Shown here one piece after another: positions 18,977 through 28,172 of a DNA stretch of 64,000 nucleotides; within the stretch, counting starts at the first letter, position 1, and each line of letters opens with the position of its first letter. Below the pieces are notes generated by a model. That model did not search any database and was not told where the DNA came from. It worked only from the letters and a program-made list of their open reading frames with translations. Both the position numbers and the translations under genes were made by a program. Source of the stretch: Burkholderia ambifaria AMMD (lineage in GTDB: Bacteria; Pseudomonadota; Gammaproteobacteria; Burkholderiales; Burkholderiaceae); NCBI RefSeq assembly GCF_000203915.1, contig NC_008392.1, positions 1,054,001 to 1,118,000 on the forward strand. The letters are read 5' to 3'.

Positions 18977-19735
18977 TCAGAGCTGCGCGAATCCGCCATC
19001 GACGACGATTTCGGCGCCCATCATGTAGCGTGAATCATCGCTGGCAAGGAATAGCACGGCCTGGGCAATTTCCATCGGCTCCCCCATGCGGCCGGCCGGA
19101 ATCTGTAAGGACATCTGACGTTTCGTCTCAGCCAGCTGCGCGGGCGTTGCACCTTCCAACTCGAAGATTGGCGTATCGACCGCGCCGGGGCTGACGGCAT
19201 TGACCCGTATCTTGCGATCCAGCAATTCGCAGGACCACGAGCGCGCGAACGAGCGAACCGCCGCCTTCGTGGCAGCAAGCGCCGAGAAACCGCCCATGCC
19301 AACATTGTTGAGCCATGCAGAATTGAGAATCACCGACGCCCCATCGCGCAGCACGGGTGTCACGGCCTGCATGGAGAAGAAGAGCCCCTTGACGTTGACT
19401 GCCAGCAGTTCGTCAAAGCGGGCCTCATCCGTGGTCAGCAGCGGCGTGGAGAACGCCACACCGGCATTGCCAAAAAAGACATCCAGCCCGTCGTCGCCAA
19501 AGGCGTCCGCGACCTGTCGGGCCATCCGCTTCATGTCCTCGCTGTTGCGCACGTCGGCCTGGATGGTCGTGACCGCACCGCCCAGCTTCGCGCGCGCACG
19601 CTTCAGCCGTGCCTCGTCGCGGCCGGTGATCGCTACCTGCGCGCCCTCGCGCACGAACAACTCGGCGGTAGCCAGACCGATGCCGCTGGTTGCGCCGGTA
19701 ATCAACGCGGTTTTACCCTTTAATCTCATGGTCAA
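18977..19735 (-). CDS. SDR-family oxidoreductase with catalytic Tyr replaced by Leu
   Basis: A 252-residue short-chain dehydrogenase. The cofactor motif GATSGIG is at 14-20, NAG at 90-92, Ser139 in the active-site strand, and VDGGFAQ at the C-terminus. The YxxxK motif reads LAATK: Leu153 replaces the catalytic tyrosine, and Lys157 is kept. The codon is CTT, so no simple misreading of the frame explains it. Reductase activity may be lost or altered. It is the last gene of the minus-strand redox operon, 34 bp after the hydrolase-OsmC fusion. Confidence 0.85.
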   Translation of the reverse strand: MTMRLKGKTALITGATSGIGLATAELFVREGAQVAITGRDEARLKRARAKLGGAVTTIQADVRNSEDMKRMARQVADAFGDDGLDVFFGNAGVAFSTPLLTTDEARFDELLAVNVKGLFFSMQAVTPVLRDGASVILNSAWLNNVGMGGFSALAATKAAVRSFARSWSCELLDRKIRVNAVSPGAVDTPIFELEGATPAQLAETKRQMSLQIPAGRMGEPMEIAQAVLFLASDDSRYMMGAEIVVDGGFAQL

Positions 19736-19769
19736 TTCGTTGATATGAGTAGATTGTCAGGAGAACGTC

Positions 19770-21002
19770 CTAATCATTCGATTGGATCACCAGTTTTTCG
19801 CTTTCCGCTTCGAGCGTGGTGCTGACATCCGAGCCGCGAACGAGCGTCAAATCAACGGGGCACCGGTCGGCAATCGCCAGGAGTTTCTGCCGCTGCTCGT
19901 CGTCGAGTGGCCCCTCGAGGGAGATCGTCCGAGCGAACAGGTCGGCGGGTGTCTGATCGGGGCGCTTGCTATGCGTCACACGGGTAGATGCACGCACGAG
20001 CGGAATGCCTTTTCGGCGCGCGTACATGCGCATGGTCATGACCGTACATGCGGCGAGCGCGGCACAGACGAACTCGTAAGGCGATAGTCCGCTTGCCATC
20101 CCGCCAACGGACTCCGGTTCGTCGGCCAGGAACTGATGCTTTCCGCTGCGCATGGCCAACTGAAACAGACCCTTGCCTGTTTCCTCGGCCAATACACCAT
20201 CTCCCTCGGAAATATCGGGTATATCGGCGGCTACCGCGGGCAGGTAGCGTACGGCCCAAGCCGCGACCACCGACGCGACGTAGTCCGAATCCGGCCTCCG
20301 AGTCAGCAGATGGTCGGCGTCGTCGAGCGACACGAAGCTCTTCGGATGGTGCGCGGCGACGAAGATTCGCGTTGCATGTTGAATGTCCACAATACGATCA
20401 CCGGGCGCATGCATCACAAGCAAGGGCTTGTGCATATGTGCAATGCGATCCTCCAGCTTCTGTTGGCGCGCATCGTCGAGAAACGACTTTCGGAACGTGA
20501 ACGGGCGTCCAGCAAGCAGAACCTCGGCTTCACCGTCAGCTTCGATTTGCGCGAGCGAATCGCTCCCGAACAGCCCGAGAACGTGTTCGACGCTCGAAGG
20601 GGCGCCGATCGTTGCGACAGCCTGCACCGAGGGCATATCGGCCGCGGCGGCCAACGCGGCCGCGCCGCCGAGGCTATGACCGATCAGCAGGGAAGGCGCG
20701 CGGCCTGAGGCGGCCATGGCGCGGCCGGCCGCCACGAGATCATCGACATCGGCCGCGAAAGTGGAGTTAGCGAACTCGCCTTCGCTACCGCCCAAGCCAG
20801 CGAAATCGAAACGAAGCACGCCGATTCCGCTCAACGCAAGGGCTCGGGCAATGCGTGCTGCAGCGACGCTGTCCTTACCGCACGTGAAGCAGTGAGCGAA
20901 AATCGCCCAACCGCGTGGCGTGGTCTGTGGGCTTTCGAGCCGGCCGGACAGAAGGGTTCCGTGCGCGCCGTGAAAATCGAAACGTTGCTCCGCCATGATC
21001 AT
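19770..21002 (-). CDS. Bifunctional alpha/beta hydrolase-OsmC family protein
   Basis: A 410-residue fusion. Residues 1 to about 255 form an alpha/beta hydrolase with nucleophile Ser110 in GHSLGG, Asp in HAPGDRIVD and His in DDADHLL. Residues from about 265 form an OsmC-type domain with both peroxidatic/resolving cysteines, in AALAACTVMTMRMYA and DRCPVDLTL. OsmC proteins reduce organic hydroperoxides using thiols, and the fused hydrolase may act on ester or acyl-peroxide substrates (inference). The start is ATG 21002 or ATG 20996. It lies 4 bp after the amine oxidase gene, which suggests translational coupling. H2O2 from that oxidase would give an obvious need for peroxide defence. Confidence 0.9.
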   Translation of the reverse strand: MIMAEQRFDFHGAHGTLLSGRLESPQTTPRGWAIFAHCFTCGKDSVAAARIARALALSGIGVLRFDFAGLGGSEGEFANSTFAADVDDLVAAGRAMAASGRAPSLLIGHSLGGAAALAAAADMPSVQAVATIGAPSSVEHVLGLFGSDSLAQIEADGEAEVLLAGRPFTFRKSFLDDARQQKLEDRIAHMHKPLLVMHAPGDRIVDIQHATRIFVAAHHPKSFVSLDDADHLLTRRPDSDYVASVVAAWAVRYLPAVAADIPDISEGDGVLAEETGKGLFQLAMRSGKHQFLADEPESVGGMASGLSPYEFVCAALAACTVMTMRMYARRKGIPLVRASTRVTHSKRPDQTPADLFARTISLEGPLDDEQRQKLLAIADRCPVDLTLVRGSDVSTTLEAESEKLVIQSND

Positions 21003-21006
21003 CTCC

Positions 21007-22170
21007 TCAGTGAGACGCGATCGTCAAAGAAGTGTTTGCTGTCGCAATGCGCGAAACGAGCGTCTGCACACCTAACCCGGCGGCCTCCACCGCGCCGGCC
21101 AGATAGCCGGGAAAGTGGGGTGACCATTCGCTGGCGATACCGGTCAGGCGCCCGCTCCATGGGCCGGAGGAAACCGTCGCGACAGGGGCGGCGGCATGCG
21201 CGTTCGCAGCGACGAGGTCTGCGGACGTGGCCGTATAGGGTTCCTGTGCCCAATCCTTGATGAATTCCGCGCGGGGCGTGGCTGCCGCCGGGCCGAACAG
21301 GCGCACAAACTGCGCGCGGCTATGCATGCACAGCACTTCGTCGGATACGTTCTGGCGAACCTGGGCGGGCACACCGAAGAAGCCGAACAGTGCCGCGCTG
21401 CCGCCGGGCATCGAGGCGTCGTGAATTTCTCCCAACGGCCCGCGCGCGCTGCGGGCTTCGCCGGACAGTCCCTGATCGCGCCAGAACGGGGTATCGTAGA
21501 TCGCGATGTACTTTGCGTGGGGAGCCATCCAGGTCGCCGTAGCGCGCCATTGCCGGGCCAGCATGGGTGGAAGCTCCGGCTCGAACGCGATGGTGTTCTC
21601 GGCGAGGCGGGGCGGTAGCGCGAGCAACACTTGTGCGACGCGCCACGTCGTGAAGCCGCCGGGAGCATCTTCACTATCCAGCTCGACATCCCCGTCCACG
21701 ATGCGCATGCGGTTCACCGACTGGCCGGTGATAACCCGCTGGGGATCCAGTGCCCGGCGTAGGCGATCCACTAGCGAGCTCATGCCGCCGATCACGCGCA
21801 TCGAGGCCGGCGAGTTGACATAGCCGCGCATGCGCACCGGTGGCTCATCAGGTGAGCGCTCCACCATCATGTCGCCCGTTTCGAACTGCTCGAACTGTTC
21901 CAGGCCCAACGCGTCGACGAGGCGTCGCAGCTCCTGCTGATACTCGGGCCAAAACCAGGTGGGCCCAAGGTCGAAGCGGTCGATCGCGTCCGCAGTGAAA
22001 TCGGCGTCGGCTGAAGCCTGTCCCGGGCCCGGGACGGAGATGATCCGGCCGCCGAGCGTATCGCGTGCTTCCAACAGCACGTAGTCCCGGATGCCCTGGC
22101 GCTCGAGCAACCAGGCGGCATAAAGGCCGCTCAATCCTGCGCCGATGATGGCAATGCGAGCTGTTTGCAT
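21007..22170 (-). CDS. Flavin monoamine oxidase family protein
   Basis: A 387-residue FAD-dependent amine oxidase. The dinucleotide motif IIGAGLSGLYAAWLLERQG starts at residue 8, followed by LEARDTLGGRI. The C-terminal ASEWSPHFPGYLAGAVEAAG closes the FAD site as in MAO-type enzymes. Such enzymes oxidise amines to imines/aldehydes and release H2O2; the physiological amine is unknown. The start is ATG 22170, only 2 bp after the cupin stop, so the two are probably coupled. Confidence 0.88.
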   Translation of the reverse strand: MQTARIAIIGAGLSGLYAAWLLERQGIRDYVLLEARDTLGGRIISVPGPGQASADADFTADAIDRFDLGPTWFWPEYQQELRRLVDALGLEQFEQFETGDMMVERSPDEPPVRMRGYVNSPASMRVIGGMSSLVDRLRRALDPQRVITGQSVNRMRIVDGDVELDSEDAPGGFTTWRVAQVLLALPPRLAENTIAFEPELPPMLARQWRATATWMAPHAKYIAIYDTPFWRDQGLSGEARSARGPLGEIHDASMPGGSAALFGFFGVPAQVRQNVSDEVLCMHSRAQFVRLFGPAAATPRAEFIKDWAQEPYTATSADLVAANAHAAAPVATVSSGPWSGRLTGIASEWSPHFPGYLAGAVEAAGLGVQTLVSRIATANTSLTIASH

Positions 22171-22172
22171 GG

Positions 22173-22841
22173 CTATACTTCCGCTCCGATGGCGACCGGA
22201 AGACCAGTCTTGAGATAAACAGTGGCTCCCTGAGAAGCAGCAACGACGTGGAGGGAGTCGTCGGCGGGAACGCGGATCCAGCTGCCGCGACCGTAAATTT
22301 CGCCCTCGGCCACCACGGCACCCGTCAGGACGAGTAGTTCGGCACCGTCTCCCTGCGCCGCGACGAGAGCATCATTCGGCGCCATGCGGTGCAAGCAGAC
22401 TTGTTCGGCGTCGTCGGCAAACAGTGGACAGACCTCGCGGCCGTTCTGCCTGCGCCAAGCGGCTGGATCACGGGTGTCCACGCGGACACGGCGCGCCTCA
22501 TGTAACGGCATCTGACGTAGCTTGACGAAGATCATGGCGCCTTCACGACTCGAGGGCTGATGACAGGAGCCGGGCGGATTACGGAGATACCAACCTGCCG
22601 GATAGTGGCCGCCTTCGTCAGAGAACGTGCCTGAGAGCACGAGGATTTCCTCGCCGGCTGGGTGCTGATGGCGCGGGAAATGTGAACCTGGGGCGTAACG
22701 TACGATACTCGTTGCTCGCGCTTTCTCCGCGCCCACACGATCCAGCATGACGCGTTCGACGCCCCCTTGGGGCGACGCGACCCATTGGTATTCGTGTGGC
22801 GTGACGATCGCGCGGCGCGAGAAATCGGCGTTGATTAGCAT
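22173..22841 (-). CDS. Cupin domain-containing protein (ChrR-like)
   Basis: A 222-residue protein with two cupin repeats, resembling the ChrR/anti-ECF cupin domain. The first cupin has the metal-binding HQHPAGEEILVLSG motif with the later GSCHQPSS histidine. The second, from about residue 125, lacks a clear histidine set. The frame is open to 23084, but that extension overlaps the CMD gene; ATG 22841 (MLINADFSRR) with GGAAG upstream is the real start. No sigma factor gene is adjacent, so an anti-sigma role is unlikely and a dioxygenase or sensor role is equally open. Confidence 0.85.
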   Translation of the reverse strand: MLINADFSRRAIVTPHEYQWVASPQGGVERVMLDRVGAEKARATSIVRYAPGSHFPRHQHPAGEEILVLSGTFSDEGGHYPAGWYLRNPPGSCHQPSSREGAMIFVKLRQMPLHEARRVRVDTRDPAAWRRQNGREVCPLFADDAEQVCLHRMAPNDALVAAQGDGAELLVLTGAVVAEGEIYGRGSWIRVPADDSLHVVAASQGATVYLKTGLPVAIGAEV

Positions 22842-22918
22842 GGGTTCTTCCAGACATCGGATCGAAAAATGTGGGCTGGCCGTCTCATCGTCGAGCGGCC
22901 AGCTCATTTTCGTACTGC

Positions 22919-23263
22919 TTACTTGTTGGGCAATTGCTGATAGGTCTCGATGACGCGCGCCGAATAGGTCAGCGCAGCACCTGCGTTGAGGGCGATCGCA
23001 ACGCCGAGCGCCTCGGAGATCTCCTCCAGCGACGCACCGGCCTCGACGGCCTTCTTGGTGTGAACCGAAATACAGCCGTCGCAACGCGTGGTCACGGCCA
23101 CGGCCAGCGCGATCAGCTCGTGCATCTTCGCTTCCAGATGGCCGGTCTTCGCGGCGGCGTTGTCGATTGTCATCAGGCCGCGCACGACCTCGGGGCTCTG
23201 CTTCGCATAATCGCCCACACGCTCGAGCAGGTTGTCACGGTAGGAATTCCAGTCTTGCATCAT
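22919..23263 (-). CDS. Carboxymuconolactone decarboxylase family protein (AhpD-like)
   Basis: A 114-residue all-helical protein of the CMD/AhpD superfamily. The redox motif CDGC (Cys61, Cys64) with His68 matches the AhpD-type catalytic CxxC-x3-H, so a thiol-disulfide or peroxidase role is more likely than lactone decarboxylation. It is the third gene of the minus-strand operon, 60 bp after the ABM protein. It starts at ATG 23263, where a second ATG follows at once, with AGGAG upstream. Confidence 0.88.
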   Translation of the reverse strand: MMQDWNSYRDNLLERVGDYAKQSPEVVRGLMTIDNAAAKTGHLEAKMHELIALAVAVTTRCDGCISVHTKKAVEAGASLEEISEALGVAIALNAGAALTYSARVIETYQQLPNK

Positions 23264-23323
23264 GGCTTTTGCTCCTGTTGAGAATTGAGACGCCGGGTGT
23301 CAGCATGGCCCGGCGACATGGAA

Positions 23324-23605
23324 TTACACCGTCTGGTAAATGCGCACATCGGGTGCGGCATCCAGCAGCGGTTTGAGGGCGCCCACGACGTCGGCGTTGA
23401 ACAACTCGCTTTGCAGATAAGCGCTCGCATGCGCTTCGGTATCGAAACCATGCAGCACCTGGACATCGTCGTCACGCACCAACAGTTCCTTGGATTTCGC
23501 ACCCGCGATGGTCTCGAGGAACGGCGCCTTGTATTTCTGATAAATACCGGCAGCTGCAGCGCGATTGCCTTGGGCGACCTTCAGCGTAATTTGCAGATAG
23601 ACCAT
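23324..23605 (-). CDS. Antibiotic biosynthesis monooxygenase (ABM)-like small protein
   Basis: A 93-residue ferredoxin-like dimeric alpha/beta-barrel protein. The sequence pattern (VYLQITLKVAQGN, central LLVRDDDVQVLHGFDTEAHA, C-terminal VRIYQTV) resembles ABM/YgiN-type quinol monooxygenases. The substrate is unknown. The start is ATG 23605 with AAGGAG upstream. It lies between the SDR (64 bp) and the CMD gene (60 bp) in the same operon. Confidence 0.75.
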   Translation of the reverse strand: MVYLQITLKVAQGNRAAAAGIYQKYKAPFLETIAGAKSKELLVRDDDVQVLHGFDTEAHASAYLQSELFNADVVGALKPLLDAAPDVRIYQTV

Positions 23606-23669
23606 TTGCAGTTCTCCTTGATAAGTGGAAGTTGATGCGAACCTGCGCGGCGCTCGTGTGCGCCGTACC

Positions 23670-24443
23670 TCAATTGCGGCCGGCCATCACGCCGCCGTCG
23701 ACATCCCAGATCGCGCCGGTGACCCAGCTCGCCTTGTCCGAGAGCAGGAAAGCGACGACTTCCGCGACGTCTTGCGGCGTACCCACGCGGCCGATCGGGT
23801 GGAACGTGTTGAACCCTTGCAGTGCGGTGTGGACTTCCGCCTTGGGGATGAAGCCCTCGTAGATGGGGGTCTGAACGACCGCCGGCGACACGGCATTGAC
23901 ACGGATGTGCTTGGGCGCGAGCTCCATCGCCAGGTGCTGGGTCAGCGAGTGCAGACCGGCCTTCGCCATCGAATAGGCGGACGACGGCGTGGCTGCGATG
24001 GCCTGCTTTGCCCACATCGAACCGATGTTGACGATTGCGCCCGGCTTGCCGTTGGCGACCAGATTGGCGGCGACCTTCTGCGTGATGAAGTAGAACGCCT
24101 TGTTCAGCTTCATGTATTGGTCATAATCCGCGCCGGTATGCTCGAGGAAAGGCTTGGGGAAGAACACACCCGCGGCATTGACCAGCAGATCGATGTCGGC
24201 GTGCTGTTCGTCGATGGTTTTGAGCAGCGTCGCTACGCCGTCGTCGCTGGACAGGTCTGCGGTCACTGCCCATACTTGGCCGAGCTTGGCCAGTTCCGCT
24301 CGCGCTTCTTCCGTTTTCTCCGGACGATTGCCGACGATTACTGCGCTGCCGCCTTCGGCCAGCACCATGCGCGCCGACTGCATGCCCATGCCACTGGTAC
24401 CGCCGACGACCAGCAGTTTCTTGCCCTTGAATTGGTTGCTCAT
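23670..24443 (-). CDS. SDR-family oxidoreductase
   Basis: A 257-residue classical short-chain dehydrogenase. It has GGTSGMG at 14-20, NAAG at 89-92, Ser142, and YSMAK with Tyr157 and Lys161, and ends in DVDGGVMAG. The frame is open to 24773, but ATG 24443 ([10 protein letters not shown]) with GAGG upstream is the start. It is the promoter-proximal gene of the long minus-strand operon and is divergent from the LysR gene at 24751. The 307-bp spacer holds regulatory motif copy B. Confidence 0.9.
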   Translation of the reverse strand: MSNQFKGKKLLVVGGTSGMGMQSARMVLAEGGSAVIVGNRPEKTEEARAELAKLGQVWAVTADLSSDDGVATLLKTIDEQHADIDLLVNAAGVFFPKPFLEHTGADYDQYMKLNKAFYFITQKVAANLVANGKPGAIVNIGSMWAKQAIAATPSSAYSMAKAGLHSLTQHLAMELAPKHIRVNAVSPAVVQTPIYEGFIPKAEVHTALQGFNTFHPIGRVGTPQDVAEVVAFLLSDKASWVTGAIWDVDGGVMAGRN

Positions 24444-24750
24444 CTCGAAACCTCTGTTGTATACCCGCCGATGGGCAGGTGTTGGACTAGAAGAAAAACT
24501 CGCACGGCGCGGGCGGCCCGCTACTTCGATGCCCCGCCGGTGCGGCAGACTGCGACTGTCCGGGCTTCCGCCAGCCGCCATCGGAACCAATGCGAACAGA
24601 TAAATGGGTGCTGCTTTTTCCCGTATTTGCATTGCGACCACGTCGCGGGCGGAAGCTGCTGACCGTCGACATGGGAGTAATTCTTTGCCTGTTTGCATCC
24701 GGCGACAAACGAGATAAAGTGTCCGATGTTGAAAGAAAAACTTTGTCTCC
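24444..24750. other. Divergent promoter region between SDR operon and LysR gene
   Basis: It carries the dyad-containing motif copy B at its LysR end. The remainder is the leader of the minus-strand operon, and no gene is visible in it. Confidence 0.5.
24701..24749 (-). promoter_or_regulatory. Composite regulatory motif, copy B, with long dyad
   Basis: Read on the minus strand it has TTTTTCTTTC, ten bases, then ACTTTATCTCGTTTGTCGCC, matching copies A and C. It also forms an inverted repeat: GAGATAAAGT (24711-24720), 19 bases, ACTTTGTCTC (24740-24749), matching at 9 of 10 positions. The dyad ends one base before ATG 24751, which suggests autoregulation of the LysR gene and control of the divergent SDR operon. 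Confidence 0.6.
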
Positions 24751-25680
24751 ATGAAATCTCCCGTCCATCTCAACGCATTACGGGCCTTTGAGGCCAGCGC
24801 TCGCCATCAGAGCTTCTCTGCGGCTGCGGTGGAACTGAACGTCACACCGGCAGCGGTCGGGCAATTGGTGCGCACACTCGAGGATTGGTTGGGCACGCCG
24901 TTGTTTCTTCGAAGCACCAGCGGGCGAGCGAGGCTCGTCCCGACGGAGATGGCCGAACGCGCGTTGCCGGATATCAGGGCCGGTTTCGACCGGCTGACGC
25001 TGGGTTTGGAGCGGTTGCAGGAGATCTCGACCAGCGGTGTGCTCACCGTGACGGTCAGCCCGGCGTTTGCCGCCAAGTGGCTGTTACCCCGCATCGATCG
25101 GTTCCAGGCCGCATGGCCTGACACGGACGTGCGCCTGGATACGAACCATAAGTCAGTCGATTTCGTGGCCCAGCGGATCGATATCGGTGTGCGCTATGGG
25201 ATGGGAAGCTGGTCGGGCCTCAAGGCGGACAAGCTGATGGACGAGGAGGTTTATCCGGTCTGCTCACCGGAACTGCTGCGGCAGCATTGGCGTCTGCGCA
25301 AACCGGCAGACATCGTGCGCGAGACCTTGATCCACGACTTGTCGATGGACGGCCACGCAGGCTTTCCGACTTGGGAGGTATGGATGAAGAAAGCCGGTGT
25401 GACGAACGCGCCTCCCACGCGCGGCATGCAGATCAACAATTCCGCCGCGGTGCTCCAGGCTGCGATCGAGGGACACGGCATTGCGCTCGCACGCAGCGTC
25501 ATGGCGCGGGATGATCTTGCGAGCGGACGATTGGTTCGATTATTCCCGGATATCAGCGTTGCGTCCGAGTTGGCCTACTACGTCGTTTATCGGCCGGAGT
25601 GCGCCAGCTTGCCGAGATTGGTCGCCTTTCGTGACTGGTTGCTCGCCGAGGCGACGCAGCATGACGGAACAAGTCCCTGA
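24751..25680 (+). CDS. LysR-family transcriptional regulator (GcvA-like)
   Basis: A 309-residue LysR regulator of the GcvA/AmpR-like branch ([20 protein letters not shown], recognition helix around [17 protein letters not shown]). The effector domain from about residue 92 contains [19 protein letters not shown], typical of that branch. ATG 24751 follows the operator dyad with no Shine-Dalgarno sequence, so a leaderless or very short-leader transcript is possible. Its own operator (24701-24749) recurs upstream of the DUF4148 and OsmC genes, so it may control a dispersed set. Confidence 0.9.
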   Translation: MKSPVHLNALRAFEASARHQSFSAAAVELNVTPAAVGQLVRTLEDWLGTPLFLRSTSGRARLVPTEMAERALPDIRAGFDRLTLGLERLQEISTSGVLTVTVSPAFAAKWLLPRIDRFQAAWPDTDVRLDTNHKSVDFVAQRIDIGVRYGMGSWSGLKADKLMDEEVYPVCSPELLRQHWRLRKPADIVRETLIHDLSMDGHAGFPTWEVWMKKAGVTNAPPTRGMQINNSAAVLQAAIEGHGIALARSVMARDDLASGRLVRLFPDISVASELAYYVVYRPECASLPRLVAFRDWLLAEATQHDGTSP

Positions 25681-25752
25681 TCGAAAGATCCGGCGCTTAC
25701 CTGTATCGCCGCCGCATACCTTTCCTCTGGCATTCGCTGAGCGTTGTTCGGA

Positions 25753-26370
25753 TCAGCGAGCTTGTATACCGCGCGCCAGCACTTTCCACGTTTCGCGGAC
25801 CAAATTTTCAGGGGCAACATTGTTTGGCCGCATGGCGTCACTTCGCAAGGCCAGGCAGAGGACACCGTCCATCATTGCCCACAGCGCGTTGGCAGCACTT
25901 TCAGGTTCCAGGTCTGCATGAAAGTCGCCAGCCGCGATCCCGTCCCGAATAATGCTTTCCAATTTCGCGTTTTGCTGACGCGCCATCGACGCGATGCGTT
26001 CGATCGCTTCCGGTTCATCCGGTGGATTGGCGAGGATACGAAACTGTTGCGGACGCTCGAATGCGAAACGCACATACGCGTTGAACACGCTTAACGCGCG
26101 TTCTTCTGCCGTACCGGAGGCGCTATACGCCTCGTCAATGAACGCGTGATTTTCCTGCATGGCCCGCTCGGCGATGGCCATGAGCAGCGCAGGTTTGCGG
26201 CCGATTCGGTTGTAAACAGTTTGAAGGGAAACGTCCGCGCGACGCGCGACCTCTTCAGCCGTCACGGCAGCCACACCTCCTTCGATCAGGAGGTCCTCCG
26301 CAATGTCGACGAGCGTGCGCCGCATTTCAGCGGCTCGGCGCTGCGTGCGGGTCAGGGTTGGTGTATCCAT
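25753..26370 (-). CDS. TetR/AcrR-family transcriptional regulator
   Basis: A 205-residue TetR-type repressor. The N-terminal HTH covers residues 15-60 (EMRRTLVDIAEDLLIEGG, recognition part ARRADVSLQTVYNRIG). The C-terminal ligand domain is all-helical. It is divergent from the alpha/beta hydrolase-SDR pair, and the 69-bp spacer contains a near-consensus promoter for that pair, so direct repression is likely. The ligand is unknown. Confidence 0.9.
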   Translation of the reverse strand: MDTPTLTRTQRRAAEMRRTLVDIAEDLLIEGGVAAVTAEEVARRADVSLQTVYNRIGRKPALLMAIAERAMQENHAFIDEAYSASGTAEERALSVFNAYVRFAFERPQQFRILANPPDEPEAIERIASMARQQNAKLESIIRDGIAAGDFHADLEPESAANALWAMMDGVLCLALRSDAMRPNNVAPENLVRETWKVLARGIQAR

Positions 26371-26373
26371 GGG

Positions 26374-26402
26374 TTGACTTTACCTTTTTCCAAATTTAGA
26401 TT
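26374..26402 (+). promoter_or_regulatory. Predicted sigma-70 promoter for the hydrolase-SDR pair
   Basis: TTGACT (26374-26379), a 17-bp spacer, then TAGATT (26397-26402). Transcription would begin near 26409, leaving a leader of about 30 bases with CGGAG before ATG 26440. It lies just upstream of the divergent TetR start, a natural repressor target. Confidence 0.55.
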
Positions 26403-26439
26403 CCACTCCAACAATGGATTTCACTACACGGAGATGCTC

Positions 26440-27327
26440 ATGCGGCGGCTTGAGGTGACGTTCCCTTCTGACGGGGACGATTGTGCAGCTTGGCTATACC
26501 TTCCGGACACCAGCAGGCCGGCACCGGTGATCGTGATGGCACATGGTCTGGGCGGCACGCGTGAAATGCGACTGGATGCGTTTGCTCACAGATTCTGCGA
26601 GGCTGGATTTGCCTGTCTGGTGTTTGATTATCGGCACTTCGGCAGCAGTGGCGGCGAGCCGCGGCAGTTGCTCGATGTAGGCAAGCAGCTACAAGACTGG
26701 AGGGCCGCGATAGCATTTGCTCGAACACGAACCGACGTAGACGCAGAGAGATTGATTGTCTGGGGATCGTCGTTTGGGGGAGGGCATGCGCTGACCATCG
26801 CGGCCGACAACGCTCACGTGTCCGCGGTCATTGCCCAGTGTCCGTTCACGGATGGGCTGGCTTCCGTTTGCGCTTTACCATTAGGATCGCTAATCAAGGT
26901 AACTGCCAGAGCGATCCGCGATCAATTCCGCGCATGGTTGGGAGGGCACCCGGTGACCATCCCGATAGCCGGGAAGCCAGGGGGGGTTGCATTAATGGTG
27001 GCTCCTGATGCCGAGCCCGGCTACATGAAGTTGGTGCCGAACGATATGTCAGCCGTCTTTCGTAACTACGTGGCCGCCCGGTTCGCTCTTCAAATTATTC
27101 GCTATTTTCCCGGTCGCAAGACTTCACGGATCGCCTGCCCGGTGCTGTTCTGTGTTTGTGATCCTGATACCGTCGCGCCGACGCGTACTACGTTGCGTCA
27201 CGCAAAACGTGCACCCAAAGGATTGGTGAATATATATCCGTTCGGACATTTCGATATTTATGTCGGTTATGCGTTTGAGCGGGCAGTCAGCGATCAAATC
27301 ACCTTCCTTCAAAGATTCATTGATTAA
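26440..27327 (+). CDS. Alpha/beta hydrolase
   Basis: A 295-residue alpha/beta hydrolase of the dienelactone-hydrolase/acetyl-xylan-esterase-like type. The oxyanion-hole motif is AHGLGG (35-40), nucleophile Ser111 lies in GSSFGG, the acid is in CDPDTVAPT and the histidine in FGHFDIY. The frame is open upstream to 26146, but that extension overlaps the TetR gene. ATG 26440 has CGGAG six bases upstream, and ATG 26434 is the alternative. It is followed 17 bp later by an SDR gene. An ester or lactone of unknown identity is the likely substrate. Confidence 0.85.
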   Translation: MRRLEVTFPSDGDDCAAWLYLPDTSRPAPVIVMAHGLGGTREMRLDAFAHRFCEAGFACLVFDYRHFGSSGGEPRQLLDVGKQLQDWRAAIAFARTRTDVDAERLIVWGSSFGGGHALTIAADNAHVSAVIAQCPFTDGLASVCALPLGSLIKVTARAIRDQFRAWLGGHPVTIPIAGKPGGVALMVAPDAEPGYMKLVPNDMSAVFRNYVAARFALQIIRYFPGRKTSRIACPVLFCVCDPDTVAPTRTTLRHAKRAPKGLVNIYPFGHFDIYVGYAFERAVSDQITFLQRFID

Positions 27328-27344
27328 TAAATAGAGAGAAATCC

Positions 27345-28172
27345 ATGAAAAAATATGATGTTCGCAACCGAGTCGTCGCCATAACAGGCTCTACCGGAGG
27401 GCTGGGGGGCGGCCTTGCTCGTGTGCTGGTCGACAAAGGCGCGCGAGTCGCACTCCTTGATATTGACCGCCGTGCGCTGCATGCGCAACAAGAGGCACTT
27501 GGGCAATCGGCCTTCGCGTTTGAAACCGATGTCCGTTCGATGAGCAGCGTCAATGACGCGATGAACGCGGCTGCGGAGCATTTTGGCGGCATTGACATCG
27601 TGATCGCGAATGCCGGAATCGATTGCGTCGAGCCTTTGATCTCGGCAGATCCCAAAAATTTCGAGCGTGTCATCGATATCAACTTGACCGGCGTCTGGCG
27701 GACGTTCCGTTCGAGTATTCCATACGTGGCGCAACGACAAGGCTATCTTATGGCGGTTTCTTCCATGGCTGCCTTCGTTCATTCACCGTTGCAAGCCCAC
27801 TACACGGCAAGCAAGGCTGCGGTATGGGCGATGTGTAACAGCATTCGACTCGAGGTCCGACACATGGGGGTGGACGTCGGAAGCGTGCATCCCACATTCT
27901 TCCAAACTCCCATGATGGAACAAGTTCATTCCGACAAGGCGGGATTGAAATTGTGGGGAGGAAATCGGGGTGGAATTTGGAAGATGATTTCGATCGAAAG
28001 CGTGGTGGATGGCATTGTCAACGGAATCGAGAACCGTAGAGACATGGTCGTGCTGCCGAAACAAAACGCATTGATTGCCAAAGCCCCGGGGTTGTTCCGT
28101 CCGCTGATCGAAGCTATTGGCTTCAAAGGGAAGGATGTCAGGGAAGCAATCGAGATTTCGACGCGACGTTGA
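27345..28172 (+). CDS. SDR-family oxidoreductase
   Basis: A 275-residue classical short-chain dehydrogenase. It has the cofactor motif GSTGGLG (15-21), NAG at 89-91, Ser140, and YTASK with Tyr153 and Lys157. The C-terminal extension (GLFRPLIEAIGFKGKDV) is like those of longer SDRs acting on hydrophobic substrates. The start is ATG 27345 with AGAGAGA upstream. It is co-transcribed with the alpha/beta hydrolase and probably regulated by the divergent TetR protein. It may oxidise the alcohol that the hydrolase releases (inference). Confidence 0.9.
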   Translation: MKKYDVRNRVVAITGSTGGLGGGLARVLVDKGARVALLDIDRRALHAQQEALGQSAFAFETDVRSMSSVNDAMNAAAEHFGGIDIVIANAGIDCVEPLISADPKNFERVIDINLTGVWRTFRSSIPYVAQRQGYLMAVSSMAAFVHSPLQAHYTASKAAVWAMCNSIRLEVRHMGVDVGSVHPTFFQTPMMEQVHSDKAGLKLWGGNRGGIWKMISIESVVDGIVNGIENRRDMVVLPKQNALIAKAPGLFRPLIEAIGFKGKDVREAIEISTRR

